From JAOADN01 sp049323795 (lineage in GTDB: Bacteria > Pseudomonadota > Alphaproteobacteria > Rhodobacterales > Rhodobacteraceae): a stretch of 64,000 bases of DNA. The translations under genes were made by a program, and so were the position numbers. The first letter of the stretch is position 1. Every line of letters begins with the position of its first letter. The notes beneath the pieces were generated by a model, which saw only the letters and a program-made list of their open reading frames with translations, was not told where the DNA came from and ran no database searches. The stretch spans positions 34,387-98,386 of the forward strand of contig JBMOOH010000037.1 of the NCBI GenBank assembly GCA_049323795.1, given 5' to 3'. Shown piece after piece: positions 42,264 to 51,074 of this stretch.

Positions 42264-44510
42264 CTAGATGTCCTGCCCGGCGAGCCAGTCGTTGACGGCC
42301 GGACGGACAGTGTCTGCGCCGCCGTGCCGCGCCCTGTCGATCACGCCGCGAAGTTCGGTCAGGCTGATCCTGCGGATCAGGTGCTTGACCGGGCCGATCG
42401 AGGCCGGGCGCATGGAGAGCATCCGCAGGCCCATGGCGGCGAGGCAGGCGGCCTCGATCGGGCGGCCGGCATCCTCGCCGCAGAAGGACAGGGGCGCGCC
42501 AGTCTCGCCGCAGCGGCCGACGACATGTTCGAGAAAGGAAAGAAAGCTTGCACTTAGCGTGTCATATCTCTTGCGCACCTGTTCGTTTTCCCGATCGGCC
42601 GCAAAGAAGAACTGCTTGAGGTCGTTGCCCCCGATCGAGACGAAATCGGTTTCCTCGAAGAAGGCGCGCGGCGCCCAGGCGAGCGAGGGCGTTTCGAGCA
42701 TCGCCCCCACTTCGACCCGTTCGGGAAGCGGGTGCCCGAGCGAGCGTTCGCGCTGGATCTCGTTCATCACATAGCCCCTGGCGGCCCGGAATTCCGAGAG
42801 TTCCGCCACGAAGGGGAACATGACGGAGAGCGGGCGGCCGTTCGCGGCACGGATCAGCGCCTGGATCTGCATCTTGAGGACGCCGGGCTTGTCGAGGCCC
42901 ACGCGGATCGCGCGCCAGCCCATTGCCGGGTTCGGCTCGTCGATGTGCTTCATGTAGGGAAGCACCTTGTCCGACCCGATGTCGAGGGTGCGGAAGGCGA
43001 CACGCCTGCCTCTGGCCGCGTCCAGCACGCGCGCGTAGATCGCCGCGAGTTCGGCGCGCTTCGGGACGTGGTTGCGGATGAGGAACTGCAGTTCCGTGCG
43101 GAAGAGGCCGACACCCTCGGCCCCCGACGAGGAGAGCGAGGGCAGGTCGGCCATGAGACCGGCGTTCATGTGGAGCGAGACGGTGGTGCCGCAGAGGGCC
43201 GTCGCAGGGAGATCGCGGAGGCTGGCGTAACGGCTCTGCGCGGCGGCGAGCATCGCGATCTTGTCGCGGAAGTGCTTGGCGACCGTCTCCTCGGGCCGGA
43301 GGTGGACGACGCCCTGGTCGCCGTCGACGAGGATCGGGTCGCCGTTCAGCGCTTCGGCCGTGATGCGTTCGGCGTGGATCACGAGCGGAATTGCGAGCGC
43401 GCGGGCGACGATGGCGGCGTGGCTGCCGACGGAGCCTTCCTCCAGCACCACGCCCTTGAGCTTGCGCCCGTAGTCGAGAAGTTCGGCCGGGCCGATGTTG
43501 CGGGCGACGAGGACGGGGTTTTCCGGCATCTGCGCGCCCGTGTCCTTGCCCTGGCCGGTCAGGATGCGGAGGAGGCGGTTCGAGAGGTCGTCGAGGTCAT
43601 GCAGGCGGTCGCGGAGGTAGGGGTCGGGCACCTGTTCGAGCCGCGCGCGCGCCTGGCTCTGTTCCTTCTCGACCGCCGCCTCGGCCGAGAGGCCGCGGGC
43701 GATGTCCTCTTCCATCCGGCGGACCCAGCCGCGGGAATGGGCAAACATGCGGTAGGCCTCGAGCACCTGCTTCTGGTCCTTGTCGAGCTGTTCGGCGGCG
43801 AGCAGGTCATCGACGGACACGCGAAGCTCGCCGACCGCCTGCCGGATGCGGTCGATCTCGGTCAGGGGGTCGTCGGCGACCGGGTTCGTCACGACGACGC
43901 GGGGTTCGTGGAGCCAGACGCGCCCCTCGCAGGCGCCGTCCTGCCCGGTGGTGCCCCGGAACATGACCGGCTGCTTGTGCATCGCCCGCGCGCCGTCGTT
44001 CACCCCGGCGAAGGCGCCAAGCTCGGTCATCTCGGCCAGCACCATCGCCACGACCTCGATGGCGTAGACCTCGTCTTCGGAGAACTGGCGGGCCTCGCGC
44101 GATTGCACGACGAGCACGCCGAGGCGTTCGCCGATGCGCTGGATCGGAACGCCGAGGAACGAGGAGTAGATTTCCTCGCCCGTCTCGGGCATGAAGCGGA
44201 AGCCCTTTTCGGCCGGCGCGTTCGCGGTGTTGACGGGCGTCGAGGTGCGGGCGACGCGGCCGACGAGACCCTCGCCGAGGCGCATCCGCGTCTTGTGGAC
44301 GGATTCCTTCTTCAGCCCCTCGGTCGCGCAAAGCTCGAGCGTGTCCTCGTCGCGGAAGAGATAGATCGAGCAGACCTCGCAGCGCATGGACGAGGCGATG
44401 AGGCGCACGATGCGGTCGAGCCGCTCCTGCCCCGCGCCGGGTTCGGCGAGGGTGTCGCGGAGCCGGCGGAGGAGCTTCCGGCTTTCGGTTTCGCTGCGTT
44501 CGGGCGTCAT
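42264..44510 (-). CDS. ptsP: PtsP, PEP-protein phosphotransferase of the nitrogen PTS
   Basis: This 748-residue enzyme I homologue takes phosphate from phosphoenolpyruvate to NPr (PtsO). Residues 15-165 form a GAF domain (CEVCSIYLFRDEDTLELCAT). The phosphohistidine lies in GSVGSHAAIVARAL near residue 356. The PEP-binding domain begins near 455 (LSSSGAEGVGLFRTELQFLI), with LDIGSDKVLPYM near 515, the EVGAMLETPSLAW motif near 612, FVSIGGNDLKQFFFAADREN near 635, and SFCGEDAGRP near 690. The GAF domain probably senses nitrogen status. The neighbouring lysC on the same strand is not known to be linked. Confidence 0.95.
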   Translation of the reverse strand: MTPERSETESRKLLRRLRDTLAEPGAGQERLDRIVRLIASSMRCEVCSIYLFRDEDTLELCATEGLKKESVHKTRMRLGEGLVGRVARTSTPVNTANAPAEKGFRFMPETGEEIYSSFLGVPIQRIGERLGVLVVQSREARQFSEDEVYAIEVVAMVLAEMTELGAFAGVNDGARAMHKQPVMFRGTTGQDGACEGRVWLHEPRVVVTNPVADDPLTEIDRIRQAVGELRVSVDDLLAAEQLDKDQKQVLEAYRMFAHSRGWVRRMEEDIARGLSAEAAVEKEQSQARARLEQVPDPYLRDRLHDLDDLSNRLLRILTGQGKDTGAQMPENPVLVARNIGPAELLDYGRKLKGVVLEEGSVGSHAAIVARALAIPLVIHAERITAEALNGDPILVDGDQGVVHLRPEETVAKHFRDKIAMLAAAQSRYASLRDLPATALCGTTVSLHMNAGLMADLPSLSSSGAEGVGLFRTELQFLIRNHVPKRAELAAIYARVLDAARGRRVAFRTLDIGSDKVLPYMKHIDEPNPAMGWRAIRVGLDKPGVLKMQIQALIRAANGRPLSVMFPFVAELSEFRAARGYVMNEIQRERSLGHPLPERVEVGAMLETPSLAWAPRAFFEETDFVSIGGNDLKQFFFAADRENEQVRKRYDTLSASFLSFLEHVVGRCGETGAPLSFCGEDAGRPIEAACLAAMGLRMLSMRPASIGPVKHLIRRISLTELRGVIDRARHGGADTVRPAVNDWLAGQDI

Positions 44511-44628
44511 TCGTCCGGGTTCCCGCGGTGCCGTTCCCGGGCGGCACCCTGGGGGCAGCTTAGATCACATCGGTTCGAAAACGGAAACGGGTCTGGAGCG
44601 GGCATTCCGGCTTGGCGAGGGCTGTGGC

Positions 44629-45864
44629 CTATGCCCTGTCGAGCCCGAAGGACGCATGCAGCGCCTGGACGGCGAGTTCCATGTAGCGCCGGTCGATCAG
44701 GACCGAGATCTTGATCTCGGAGGTGGTGATGACCTTGATGTTCACGTTTTCCTTGGCGAGCGCGGCGAACATCTGGGCGGCGACGCCCGCATGGCTGCGC
44801 ATCCCGATGCCGACGACCGAGACCTTGGCGACGTCGTCGTCCACGATCAGCTCGCTGTAGTCGAAGGCGCCCCTGGCCCTGGCGTCGGCGATGGCCTTCT
44901 CGGCCCGGGCGACCTGGTTCGTCGGGCAGGAGAAGGTCATGTCGGTGAACCCCTCCTCCGAGATGTTCTGCACGATCATGTCGACGTTCACGCCCGCCTC
45001 GGCGAGCGGCCCGAAGATCGCCGCCGCGATGCCGGGGCGGTCGGCGACCTTGAGAAGCGTCATCTTGGCTTCGTCGCGGCTGTAGGCCACGCCCGAGACG
45101 ACTTTCGATTCCATGATGTCCTCCTCGTCGCAGACGAGCGTTCCGGATGTTTCGTCGGTGTCCTCGAAGGACGAGAGCACGCGGAGTTTCACCTTGTAGC
45201 GCATGGCAAGCTCGACCGAGCGCGTCTGAAGCACCCTGGCGCCGAGGGAGGCGAGTTCGAGCATCTCCTCGAAGGCGATCCTGTCGAGTTTCCTCGCCTT
45301 CTTCTCGATCCTCGGGTCGGTCGTATAGACGCCGTCCACATCGGTGTAGATGTCGCAGCGTTCCGCCCCGAAGGCGGCGGCGAAGGCGACGGCGGTGGTG
45401 TCCGATCCGCCGCGGCCGAGCGTGGTGATGCGGCCTTCGGGGCTGACGCCCTGGAAGCCCGCGACGACGGCGACCTTCATGCCTTCGGCGAACTTGCGGT
45501 CGATGTTGTCGCGCGGGATCGAGACGAAGCGGGCCGAGCCGTGGGCCGAGGTGGTGCTGATCGGCACCTGCCAGCCCTGCCAGGACCGGGCGGGGATGCC
45601 CATTTCCTGCAGGCGGAGCGCCATCAGGCCGGCGGTGACGTTCTCTCCGCTCGCCACCACGGCGTCGTATTCGCGGGCGTCGTAGAGATTGGAGGTGGAT
45701 TCGACCCAGCCGACAAGCTCGTTCGTCTTGCCCGACATCGCCGAGACGATCACGATGACGTCGTAGCCGCGCGCGACCTCGGCCTCGACCTTCGCCGCAG
45801 CGTTGGCGATCCGTGGAAGATCGGCCACCGAGGTGCCGCCGAATTTCATCACGAGAAGCGGCAT
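44629..45864 (-). CDS. lysC: Aspartate kinase
   Basis: This 411-residue enzyme phosphorylates aspartate at the entry to lysine, threonine and methionine synthesis. The catalytic domain opens MPLLVMKFGGTSVADLPRI, with VSAMSGKTNELVGWV near residue 39, TTLGRGGSDTTAVAFAAAF near 164, and YTDVDGVYTTDP near 190. Two C-terminal ACT domains (from LLKVADRPGIAAAIFGPL and from KVSVVGIGMRSHAGVAAQMF) are the expected sites of feedback inhibition by lysine and threonine. The length fits alphaproteobacterial monofunctional LysC. The ATG at 45864 gives the canonical start. An O-methyltransferase gene diverges upstream. Confidence 0.96.
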   Translation of the reverse strand: MPLLVMKFGGTSVADLPRIANAAAKVEAEVARGYDVIVIVSAMSGKTNELVGWVESTSNLYDAREYDAVVASGENVTAGLMALRLQEMGIPARSWQGWQVPISTTSAHGSARFVSIPRDNIDRKFAEGMKVAVVAGFQGVSPEGRITTLGRGGSDTTAVAFAAAFGAERCDIYTDVDGVYTTDPRIEKKARKLDRIAFEEMLELASLGARVLQTRSVELAMRYKVKLRVLSSFEDTDETSGTLVCDEEDIMESKVVSGVAYSRDEAKMTLLKVADRPGIAAAIFGPLAEAGVNVDMIVQNISEEGFTDMTFSCPTNQVARAEKAIADARARGAFDYSELIVDDDVAKVSVVGIGMRSHAGVAAQMFAALAKENVNIKVITTSEIKISVLIDRRYMELAVQALHASFGLDRA

Positions 45865-45966
45865 CGCGGAGTGCGTCCTTCGTGCCCGTGTGCAAAATCG
45901 GCGGTGTCTTATGCGAAGGGCCAGGGGTTCGCAAGAACGGTCGGAAGGGCAGAGGGAGGCACGGCG

Positions 45967-46632
45967 ATGGACAGGACGGCCTGGACCAGGGTGGACGGAT
46001 ACTTCATGAAGCGCCTCGGAGGGGACGACCCGGTGATGGAGGCGGTCCTGGCCGCGAATGCGGCGGGCGGCCTGCCGGCGATCGACGTGTCCGAGGCGCA
46101 GGGGCGGTTCCTGAGCCTGATGGTCCGCGCGACGGGGGCGGGGCGGGTGCTCGAGATCGGAACGCTCGGCGGCTACAGCACGATCTGGATGGCGCGGGCC
46201 CTTCCCGCGGGCGGGCGGATCGTCACGATCGAATGCGCCCTGCACCATGCCGAGATCGCGCGCGGGAACCTGCGGCGGGCCGGGGTCGAGGCGCGGGTGG
46301 ACCTGCGCGTCGGCCCGGCGCTCGACATGCTGCCGGCGATCGCGGCCGAGGGGCTGGGGCCGTTCGATCTGGTCTTCATCGACGCCGACAAGCCGAACAA
46401 CCCGGCCTACCTCGACTGGGCGCTGCGGCTGGCGCGGAGGGGCGGGGTGGTCCTTGTCGACAACGTGGTGCGCGGGGGCCGCGTCGTGGAGGCGGAGAGC
46501 GGCGATGCGAACGTGGCCGGCATCCGGAGGATGGTCGAGATGCTGCGCGAGACGGAGGGCGTGGGCGCGACGGCGATCCAGACGGTCGGGGCGAAGGGCT
46601 GGGACGGATTCGTGATGGCCGTCGCGGGCTGA
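45967..46632 (+). CDS. Class I SAM-dependent O-methyltransferase
   Basis: A 221-residue methyltransferase of the caffeoyl-CoA/catechol O-methyltransferase-like family (Methyltransf_3). The SAM-binding motif VLEIGTLGGYSTIWMARALP is near residue 61. GRIVTIECALHHAEIARGNL follows, and the metal-binding region DLVFIDADKPNNPAYLDWAL near 135 has the expected D-x-D. The motif VVLVDNVVRGGRV near 162 is typical. The ATG at 45967 is preceded by GGGAGG. Substrate is unknown. The gene converges on the SDR gene with only four bases between stops. Confidence 0.9.
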   Translation: MDRTAWTRVDGYFMKRLGGDDPVMEAVLAANAAGGLPAIDVSEAQGRFLSLMVRATGAGRVLEIGTLGGYSTIWMARALPAGGRIVTIECALHHAEIARGNLRRAGVEARVDLRVGPALDMLPAIAAEGLGPFDLVFIDADKPNNPAYLDWALRLARRGGVVLVDNVVRGGRVVEAESGDANVAGIRRMVEMLRETEGVGATAIQTVGAKGWDGFVMAVAG

Positions 46633-46636
46633 GCCG

Positions 46637-47296
46637 TCAGAACGGGACGGGCGTTCCCTCCCAGGTTTCGAACACCCCGGTCGTGGCTGGTCCGAGCGCC
46701 GCGAACCGGTCGGCAAGGCCGCGCGCCGAGACGGCGGGGTCGATGTCGGCACCGGTGCCGCCCATCTCGGTCCTGACCCAGCCGGGATGGTAGATGCCGA
46801 CCGCGATGCCCTCGCCCCGCAGATCTGCCGCGAGGTTCCGGCCGAGGTTCACGGCGGCGGCCTTCGAGGCGCGGTAGATGTAGCTTCCGCCCGGCGCACG
46901 GGCGGTCGATCCCATCTGCGAGGAGATGATGGCGATCTTCGCAGCTTCCGCCCGGCGGAGGGCGGGGAGAAACGCCTGCACCGCGAGGAAGACGCCGGCG
47001 ACATTGACGGCGAAGGCGTCGGCCCAGAGACCCGCGTCGAACTCCTCGCCGAGACTCTGGGCCCGGTCGGGGTAGATGCCGGCGTTGCAGACCAGAAGAT
47101 CGAGCGGGCGGTCACCGAAGCGGCGGGCCGCGGCGAAGGCCGAGATCGGGTCGCGCACGTCGAGGCGCAGCCAGCGGCCATCCTCGGGCGGGTCGGAGCG
47201 GCTGGTGCCCCAGGCCTCCGTCCCGCGCGAGGCGAGTTCGGCGACAAGGGCCTTTCCGATGCCGCGCGACGCGCCGGTCACGAGAGCAATGGGCAT
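46637..47296 (-). CDS. Short-chain dehydrogenase/reductase
   Basis: A 219-residue SDR oxidoreductase. The cofactor motif is ALVTGASRGIGKALVAELAS at residues 4-23. LDLLVCNAGIY near 68 has the NAG motif. Ser in IAIISSQMGS near 122 and the YRASK catalytic pair near 143 complete the active site. Arginine residues after the glycine-rich motif suggest NADP(H). The protein is short for the family but has the entire fold. No operon partner gives a substrate. Confidence 0.9.
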   Translation of the reverse strand: MPIALVTGASRGIGKALVAELASRGTEAWGTSRSDPPEDGRWLRLDVRDPISAFAAARRFGDRPLDLLVCNAGIYPDRAQSLGEEFDAGLWADAFAVNVAGVFLAVQAFLPALRRAEAAKIAIISSQMGSTARAPGGSYIYRASKAAAVNLGRNLAADLRGEGIAVGIYHPGWVRTEMGGTGADIDPAVSARGLADRFAALGPATTGVFETWEGTPVPF

Positions 47297-47330
47297 GAGC
47301 GGTCTTCCTGCCGCGTCCGGCGGCGAAGGT

Positions 47331-47753
47331 TCAGTTGGTGCGCCGCGCGGGCAGGAACGGGAGGGGGGCGACCGGCACGCCGTCCTCGATCAGCTTGCGG
47401 GCCTCGTCGCGGCGGGCCTCGCCGTGGATCGAACGCGACGGCGCGTCACCCTCGTGGATCGCGCGGGCCTCGGCGGCGAAGTTGAGGCCGACGTATTCGG
47501 AGTTCTCCTCGATGTGGCGGCGAAGCTCGGCCAGACGCTTCCCGATCCCGTCGGCCGGGTCGGCAAGCTTCGCCCGGCGGTCATCCCGCGCCGTCGCAAC
47601 GGCGGGGGCCATCAGATCCTTCGCCACCCTGGTCGAGCCGCAGAGTCCGCAGGAGACGTGCCCCTGTGCGAGCAGGCTGTCGAAGGCCCCGGCCGACTGA
47701 AACCAGCCGTCGAACCTGTGTTCCTTGTCGCAGACGAGCATGTAGTGGATCAT
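47331..47753 (-). CDS. DUF1178 family protein
   Basis: A 140-residue protein of the DUF1178 family. It opens MIHYMLVCDKEHRFDGWFQS, with the paired cysteine motif VSCGLCGSTRVAKDLMAP near residue 34, a likely zinc-ribbon half-site. The C-terminal half has EENSEYVGLNFAAEARAIHE, a segment conserved in the family, and IEDGVPVAPLPFLP near the end. Function is unknown. It lies between the SDR gene and the Nudix gene on the same strand with short gaps. Confidence 0.92.
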   Translation of the reverse strand: MIHYMLVCDKEHRFDGWFQSAGAFDSLLAQGHVSCGLCGSTRVAKDLMAPAVATARDDRRAKLADPADGIGKRLAELRRHIEENSEYVGLNFAAEARAIHEGDAPSRSIHGEARRDEARKLIEDGVPVAPLPFLPARRTN

Positions 47754-47811
47754 GTGCGGTCCGGGATGCGCGATCGCATCTCTGTGACAGGTATGTGGAC
47801 CCTGCGCGAAA

Positions 47812-48288
47812 TCAACCGCCCGCCGCCTCCCGGTCGGTCTGCGGCGGCCTGAAGTTCCGCAGCAGGCTGGCGAGTTCGGGTTCCTGCACGAGTCCGGCCG
47901 CCTCGTCCGGCGCGAACCACCGGCGGTCGCGTTCGCGTCGTTCGGGGTAACGCCGGGTGAGCTTCGTGACCTCGACCGGAAACACGGTGACGACGCACTG
48001 GAGACTGAGACCGGCTGCGATCACCTTGCGGTAGGTGTAGATGCCGGCGGGCGCGTCATGGACCCTACCTTCGACGCCCGCTTCCTCGAATGCCTCGCGG
48101 CAGGCCGCCCTGGCGGCGGGCCACTTCGGCATCGGCCAGCCCTTCGGGATCACCCAGCGGCCGGTGTCGCGGCTTGTGACGAGCAGGACCTCGACCCTGC
48201 CCTCCGCATCCACGCGGTAGCAGAGCGCGCCGAGCTGTTCGTGGACTTCGTCGCCTGTCAGGCGTGACACGTCGAACTTCTTCATCAT
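47812..48288 (-). CDS. Nudix hydrolase
   Basis: A 158-residue Nudix protein of a type often annotated as a diphosphoinositol polyphosphate phosphohydrolase-like enzyme. The Nudix helix region reads GWPMPKWPAARAACREAFEE followed by AGVEG, so REAFEEAG is intact but the first glutamate of the G-x5-E pattern is replaced by tryptophan. The N-terminal strand is QLGALCYRVDAEGRVEVLLV. The substrate is unknown. Two adjacent ATG codons exist (48288 and 48285); GGCAGG lies upstream, and either start is possible. Confidence 0.88.
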   Translation of the reverse strand: MMKKFDVSRLTGDEVHEQLGALCYRVDAEGRVEVLLVTSRDTGRWVIPKGWPMPKWPAARAACREAFEEAGVEGRVHDAPAGIYTYRKVIAAGLSLQCVVTVFPVEVTKLTRRYPERRERDRRWFAPDEAAGLVQEPELASLLRNFRPPQTDREAAGG

Positions 48289-48510
48289 CCTGCCTGTTGC
48301 GGCCCGCTGCCGGGACCGCACCTCTCGACATCGCCTCGGGCCAGTCTGCGCCGGCTTTGCGGCAGAAATAGCGCCAGGGGCGCGGCCGATCCAGTCACAA
48401 TCCCGCTCGGCCCCCGTTCGCAGGCAGAAATCCCTGCGAAGTGGTGGAATTCCCGGGGATCACGCGGCGGATCGCGCGAAAACCCGATCCCGCCGGGGGC
48501 CCCGGGGGCC

Positions 48511-49914
48511 TCAGCGGGCCTCAGCGTGCGGCGGGGCGGGGTGGCAAGGGTCGGGGCGGGGCGATCCGGGAAGGCCCGCAGACCCTTCGGCCCGGCCGAG
48601 CGCCGGCAGGCCGGTGACGCGTGCGAGGGCGGCGAGGAGCGCCTCGAACCGGTCCTCCCCGGCGAAATCGGCGAGCGCGCGGGCCGCTGCCCGCGACATT
48701 GCGGCCTGCCGGGCCGGCTCGGCCAGCGCCGCCAGCCAGCCGCCGAGCGAAGCGGCGTCCGTCACCCTGACTGCGCCGCTCGCGGCATCGAGCGCCGCGT
48801 AGGCGTCGGCGAAGTTGGCGACATGCGGGCCGTGCAGGATGGCCGAGCCCTGCGCGGCGGGCTCGAAGGGCGTATGGCCGCCCCGCTCGACGAGCGAGCC
48901 GCCCACGAAGGTCATTCCGGCGGCGGCATACCAGCGCGGCATCTCGCCCATCGTGTCGGCAAGGTAGACGGAGGCGTCGGCAGCCGGCTCGTGCCCGGCC
49001 GAGCGCACTCGGAACGTGAGCCCGCGCGCCCTGAGCGACGCCTCGATGCCGCTCCGCCGGCGGGGGTGGCGCGGCGCGAGGATCAGGCGCAGGCCGGGAC
49101 GTTGCTTGCGCGCGGCGAGGAAGGCATCGAGCACCATCTCCTCCTCGCCCGCGTGGGTGGAGGCGGCAAGGACGGTGAGGCTGCGGGGAAAGGGGAGAAG
49201 TCCCTCGACCGCCGGAGGCGGGCCGGCGATGGCCGTCACCGCGCCCGGGACAGCGCCGGGGAACGTAGTCACCGCCTTGAGCGAGACGACCGGCCCGATC
49301 CGGTCGGCGGCGAGGCCGAGGCCGCGGAACCGCCCTTCGGAGGCCTCGTCCTGCGCCGAGAGGAAGCGGACGGCCTCGATCACCCGGGCAGCCAGCGCCG
49401 GGCGCCGGGACCAGGCGCGCGCGGTGCGTCCGGAGAGCCGCGCGCCCGCCAGCACGACCGGGATGCCGCGGCTGCGGCAGAGATCGAACCGGTTCGGCCA
49501 GAGCTCGCCCTCGATCGTCACCAGCGCGCGCGGCCGCCACCCCGCAAGGAACGCCGACACCGCCGCGCGGTTGTCGAGCGGCGCCAGGACGGCGCGCAGG
49601 CGCGGATGGCCGAAGCCCCGCGCAAGGCTCCGCGCGGAGGTGGTGTTGGTGGTCACGACGAGCTGCAGGTCGGCCAGACGGTCGAGCATAGCCGTGACGA
49701 GGCGGTGGGCCGAGGCGAGTTCGCCGTTCGAGGCGGCGTGGAGCCAGATGACGGGAGCGGGGTTTGGTCCGGGGTTTGGGACGCGGCGGGGCGCCGAGCG
49801 GCCGAGGCGTTCGCGGAGGTCGGACGGCCGCTCGGCGCCGGTGGCGCAGCGCAGGAGAAGCCGCAGCACGACGAACGGCAGGACGATCGAGGCGAGAAGC
49901 CGGTAGCGGAACAA
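48511..49914 (-). CDS. waaA: 3-deoxy-D-manno-octulosonic acid (Kdo) transferase
   Basis: This 467-residue GT-B glycosyltransferase adds Kdo to lipid A precursor at the inner membrane. The N-terminal anchor is FRYRLLASIVLPFVVLRLLL. The acceptor domain has VIWLHAASNGELASAHRLV near residue 55, VTTNTTSARSLARGFGHP near 88 and IEGELWPNRFDLCRSRGIPV near 135. The donor domain has LAPRHPRRR near 290 and GGSLVERGGHTPFEPAAQGS near 350. The start is TTG at 49914. The C-terminus carries an extra proline-rich tail. No other lipopolysaccharide gene is adjacent. Confidence 0.92.
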   Translation of the reverse strand: MFRYRLLASIVLPFVVLRLLLRCATGAERPSDLRERLGRSAPRRVPNPGPNPAPVIWLHAASNGELASAHRLVTAMLDRLADLQLVVTTNTTSARSLARGFGHPRLRAVLAPLDNRAAVSAFLAGWRPRALVTIEGELWPNRFDLCRSRGIPVVLAGARLSGRTARAWSRRPALAARVIEAVRFLSAQDEASEGRFRGLGLAADRIGPVVSLKAVTTFPGAVPGAVTAIAGPPPAVEGLLPFPRSLTVLAASTHAGEEEMVLDAFLAARKQRPGLRLILAPRHPRRRSGIEASLRARGLTFRVRSAGHEPAADASVYLADTMGEMPRWYAAAGMTFVGGSLVERGGHTPFEPAAQGSAILHGPHVANFADAYAALDAASGAVRVTDAASLGGWLAALAEPARQAAMSRAAARALADFAGEDRFEALLAALARVTGLPALGRAEGSAGLPGSPRPDPCHPAPPHAEAR

Positions 49915-50171
49915 GGCGGATCCAGGACGCAGGGGGGGCGTGGACGCGGACTAGCTGTGAGTTCTCGGGAGGTTGTTCACCCGGAACGGGCCCGGACCGC
50001 AATCGCCAAACGTCAGCCAGGGACGCCGCAGGATGAACACCCCGCATCATGGTGCCCGCCCAACGGTTTGCCGTCGAGAGCAGATCGTTGCCCGGGTCAG
50101 GGCCGGGTCAGGGCACGGCGCAGGAGAAGGAAAGTTCCGGCGCGGAGCCCCCCGGGGGAGCCGGGGAGGTT

Positions 50172-50245
50172 TGGAGGCGAGTATCGGAATCGAACCGATC
50201 TACACGGATTTGCAATCCGCTGCGTAACCTCTCCGCCAACTCGCC
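50172..50245 (-). tRNA. tRNA-Cys (anticodon GCA)
   Basis: A 74-base cloverleaf including an encoded CCA. Acceptor strands GGCGAGT and ACTCGCC pair. The D-arm is GGCGGAGAGGTTACGC, the anticodon arm GCGGA-TTGCAAA-TCCGT gives GCA, and the T-arm is GATCGGTTCGATTCCGATA-like. The gene sits alone between waaA and pcm. Confidence 0.95.
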
Positions 50246-50392
50246 GAAGGCTGCGATGCCGATTACAGCATGGCTTTGCCCCGTGCAACCCGCGGCGCGA
50301 CCGGGCATCGCCGTTTCGGTCCGGGCAGTTGCCGCCCGCCAGCTTCTGTGTCAAGACGGCCGGAACGGTTCAACAGCCCGCGATCCCTTCAG

Positions 50393-51046
50393 ATGCCCGA
50401 CTTCGAAGCCCTGCGCATGACGATGGTGGATACCCAGGTCCGTCCGAACGACGTGACCAAGTTTCCGGTAATCGAGGCGATGCTCGCCGTACCGAAGGAG
50501 GTCTTCGTGCCGCCTTCGCTGCAAGGTGCCGCCTATGTGGGCGAGAACGTGGAGATCGCGCCGGGACGGGTGGTTCTCGAGGCGCGGACGCTGGCCAAGA
50601 TGCTCGACGCGCTCGACGTCGGACCGGCCGACCGGGTGCTGGATGTGGGAAGCGGCCTCGGCTATTCGGCTGCCGTCATCGCGCGGATGGCGGCTTCGGT
50701 CGTGGCCCTCGAGGAGGAGGGGACGCTTGCGGCCGAGGCCCGGCGGGTGCTTGGCGGGCTCGGCGCGGCCAACATCACGCCGCGCACCGGTCCTCTGACC
50801 GGGGGGGCGCCCGATCTCGGGCCGTTCGACGTCATCACCATCGAGGGCGCGGCCGAGGTGATCCCGGAGGCGCTTGTTTCGCAGCTTGCCGAGGGCGGGC
50901 GCATCGGATGCCTCTTCCAGGAGGGAGCGGTCGGCGTGTGCCGGATCGGGGTCATGTCGGAAGGCCGGGTCTCCTGGCGGCCGGTGTTCAATGCCGGCGC
51001 GCCGGTCCTTCCCGGCTTCGAGGCGCGGCGGGGTTTCGTGCTCTGA
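50393..51046 (+). CDS. pcm: Protein-L-isoaspartate O-methyltransferase-like protein
   Basis: A 217-residue SAM-dependent methyltransferase of the Pcm family that would repair isoaspartyl residues. The start MPDFEALRMTMVDTQVRPND fits the alphaproteobacterial branch. SAM-binding motif DRVLDVGSGLGYSAAVIARM is near residue 80, followed by VVALEEEGTLAAEARRVL. FDVITIEGAAEVIPEALVSQ is near 141. In many alphaproteobacteria the gene order is pcm, tolC and a PopZ-like gene, and the same order occurs here. The branch next to tolC may have lost full repair activity; this is not tested. Confidence 0.9.
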   Translation: MPDFEALRMTMVDTQVRPNDVTKFPVIEAMLAVPKEVFVPPSLQGAAYVGENVEIAPGRVVLEARTLAKMLDALDVGPADRVLDVGSGLGYSAAVIARMAASVVALEEEGTLAAEARRVLGGLGAANITPRTGPLTGGAPDLGPFDVITIEGAAEVIPEALVSQLAEGGRIGCLFQEGAVGVCRIGVMSEGRVSWRPVFNAGAPVLPGFEARRGFVL

Positions 51047-51074
51047 CCCGGCGGATGCAACAGGAGATGCGTGA

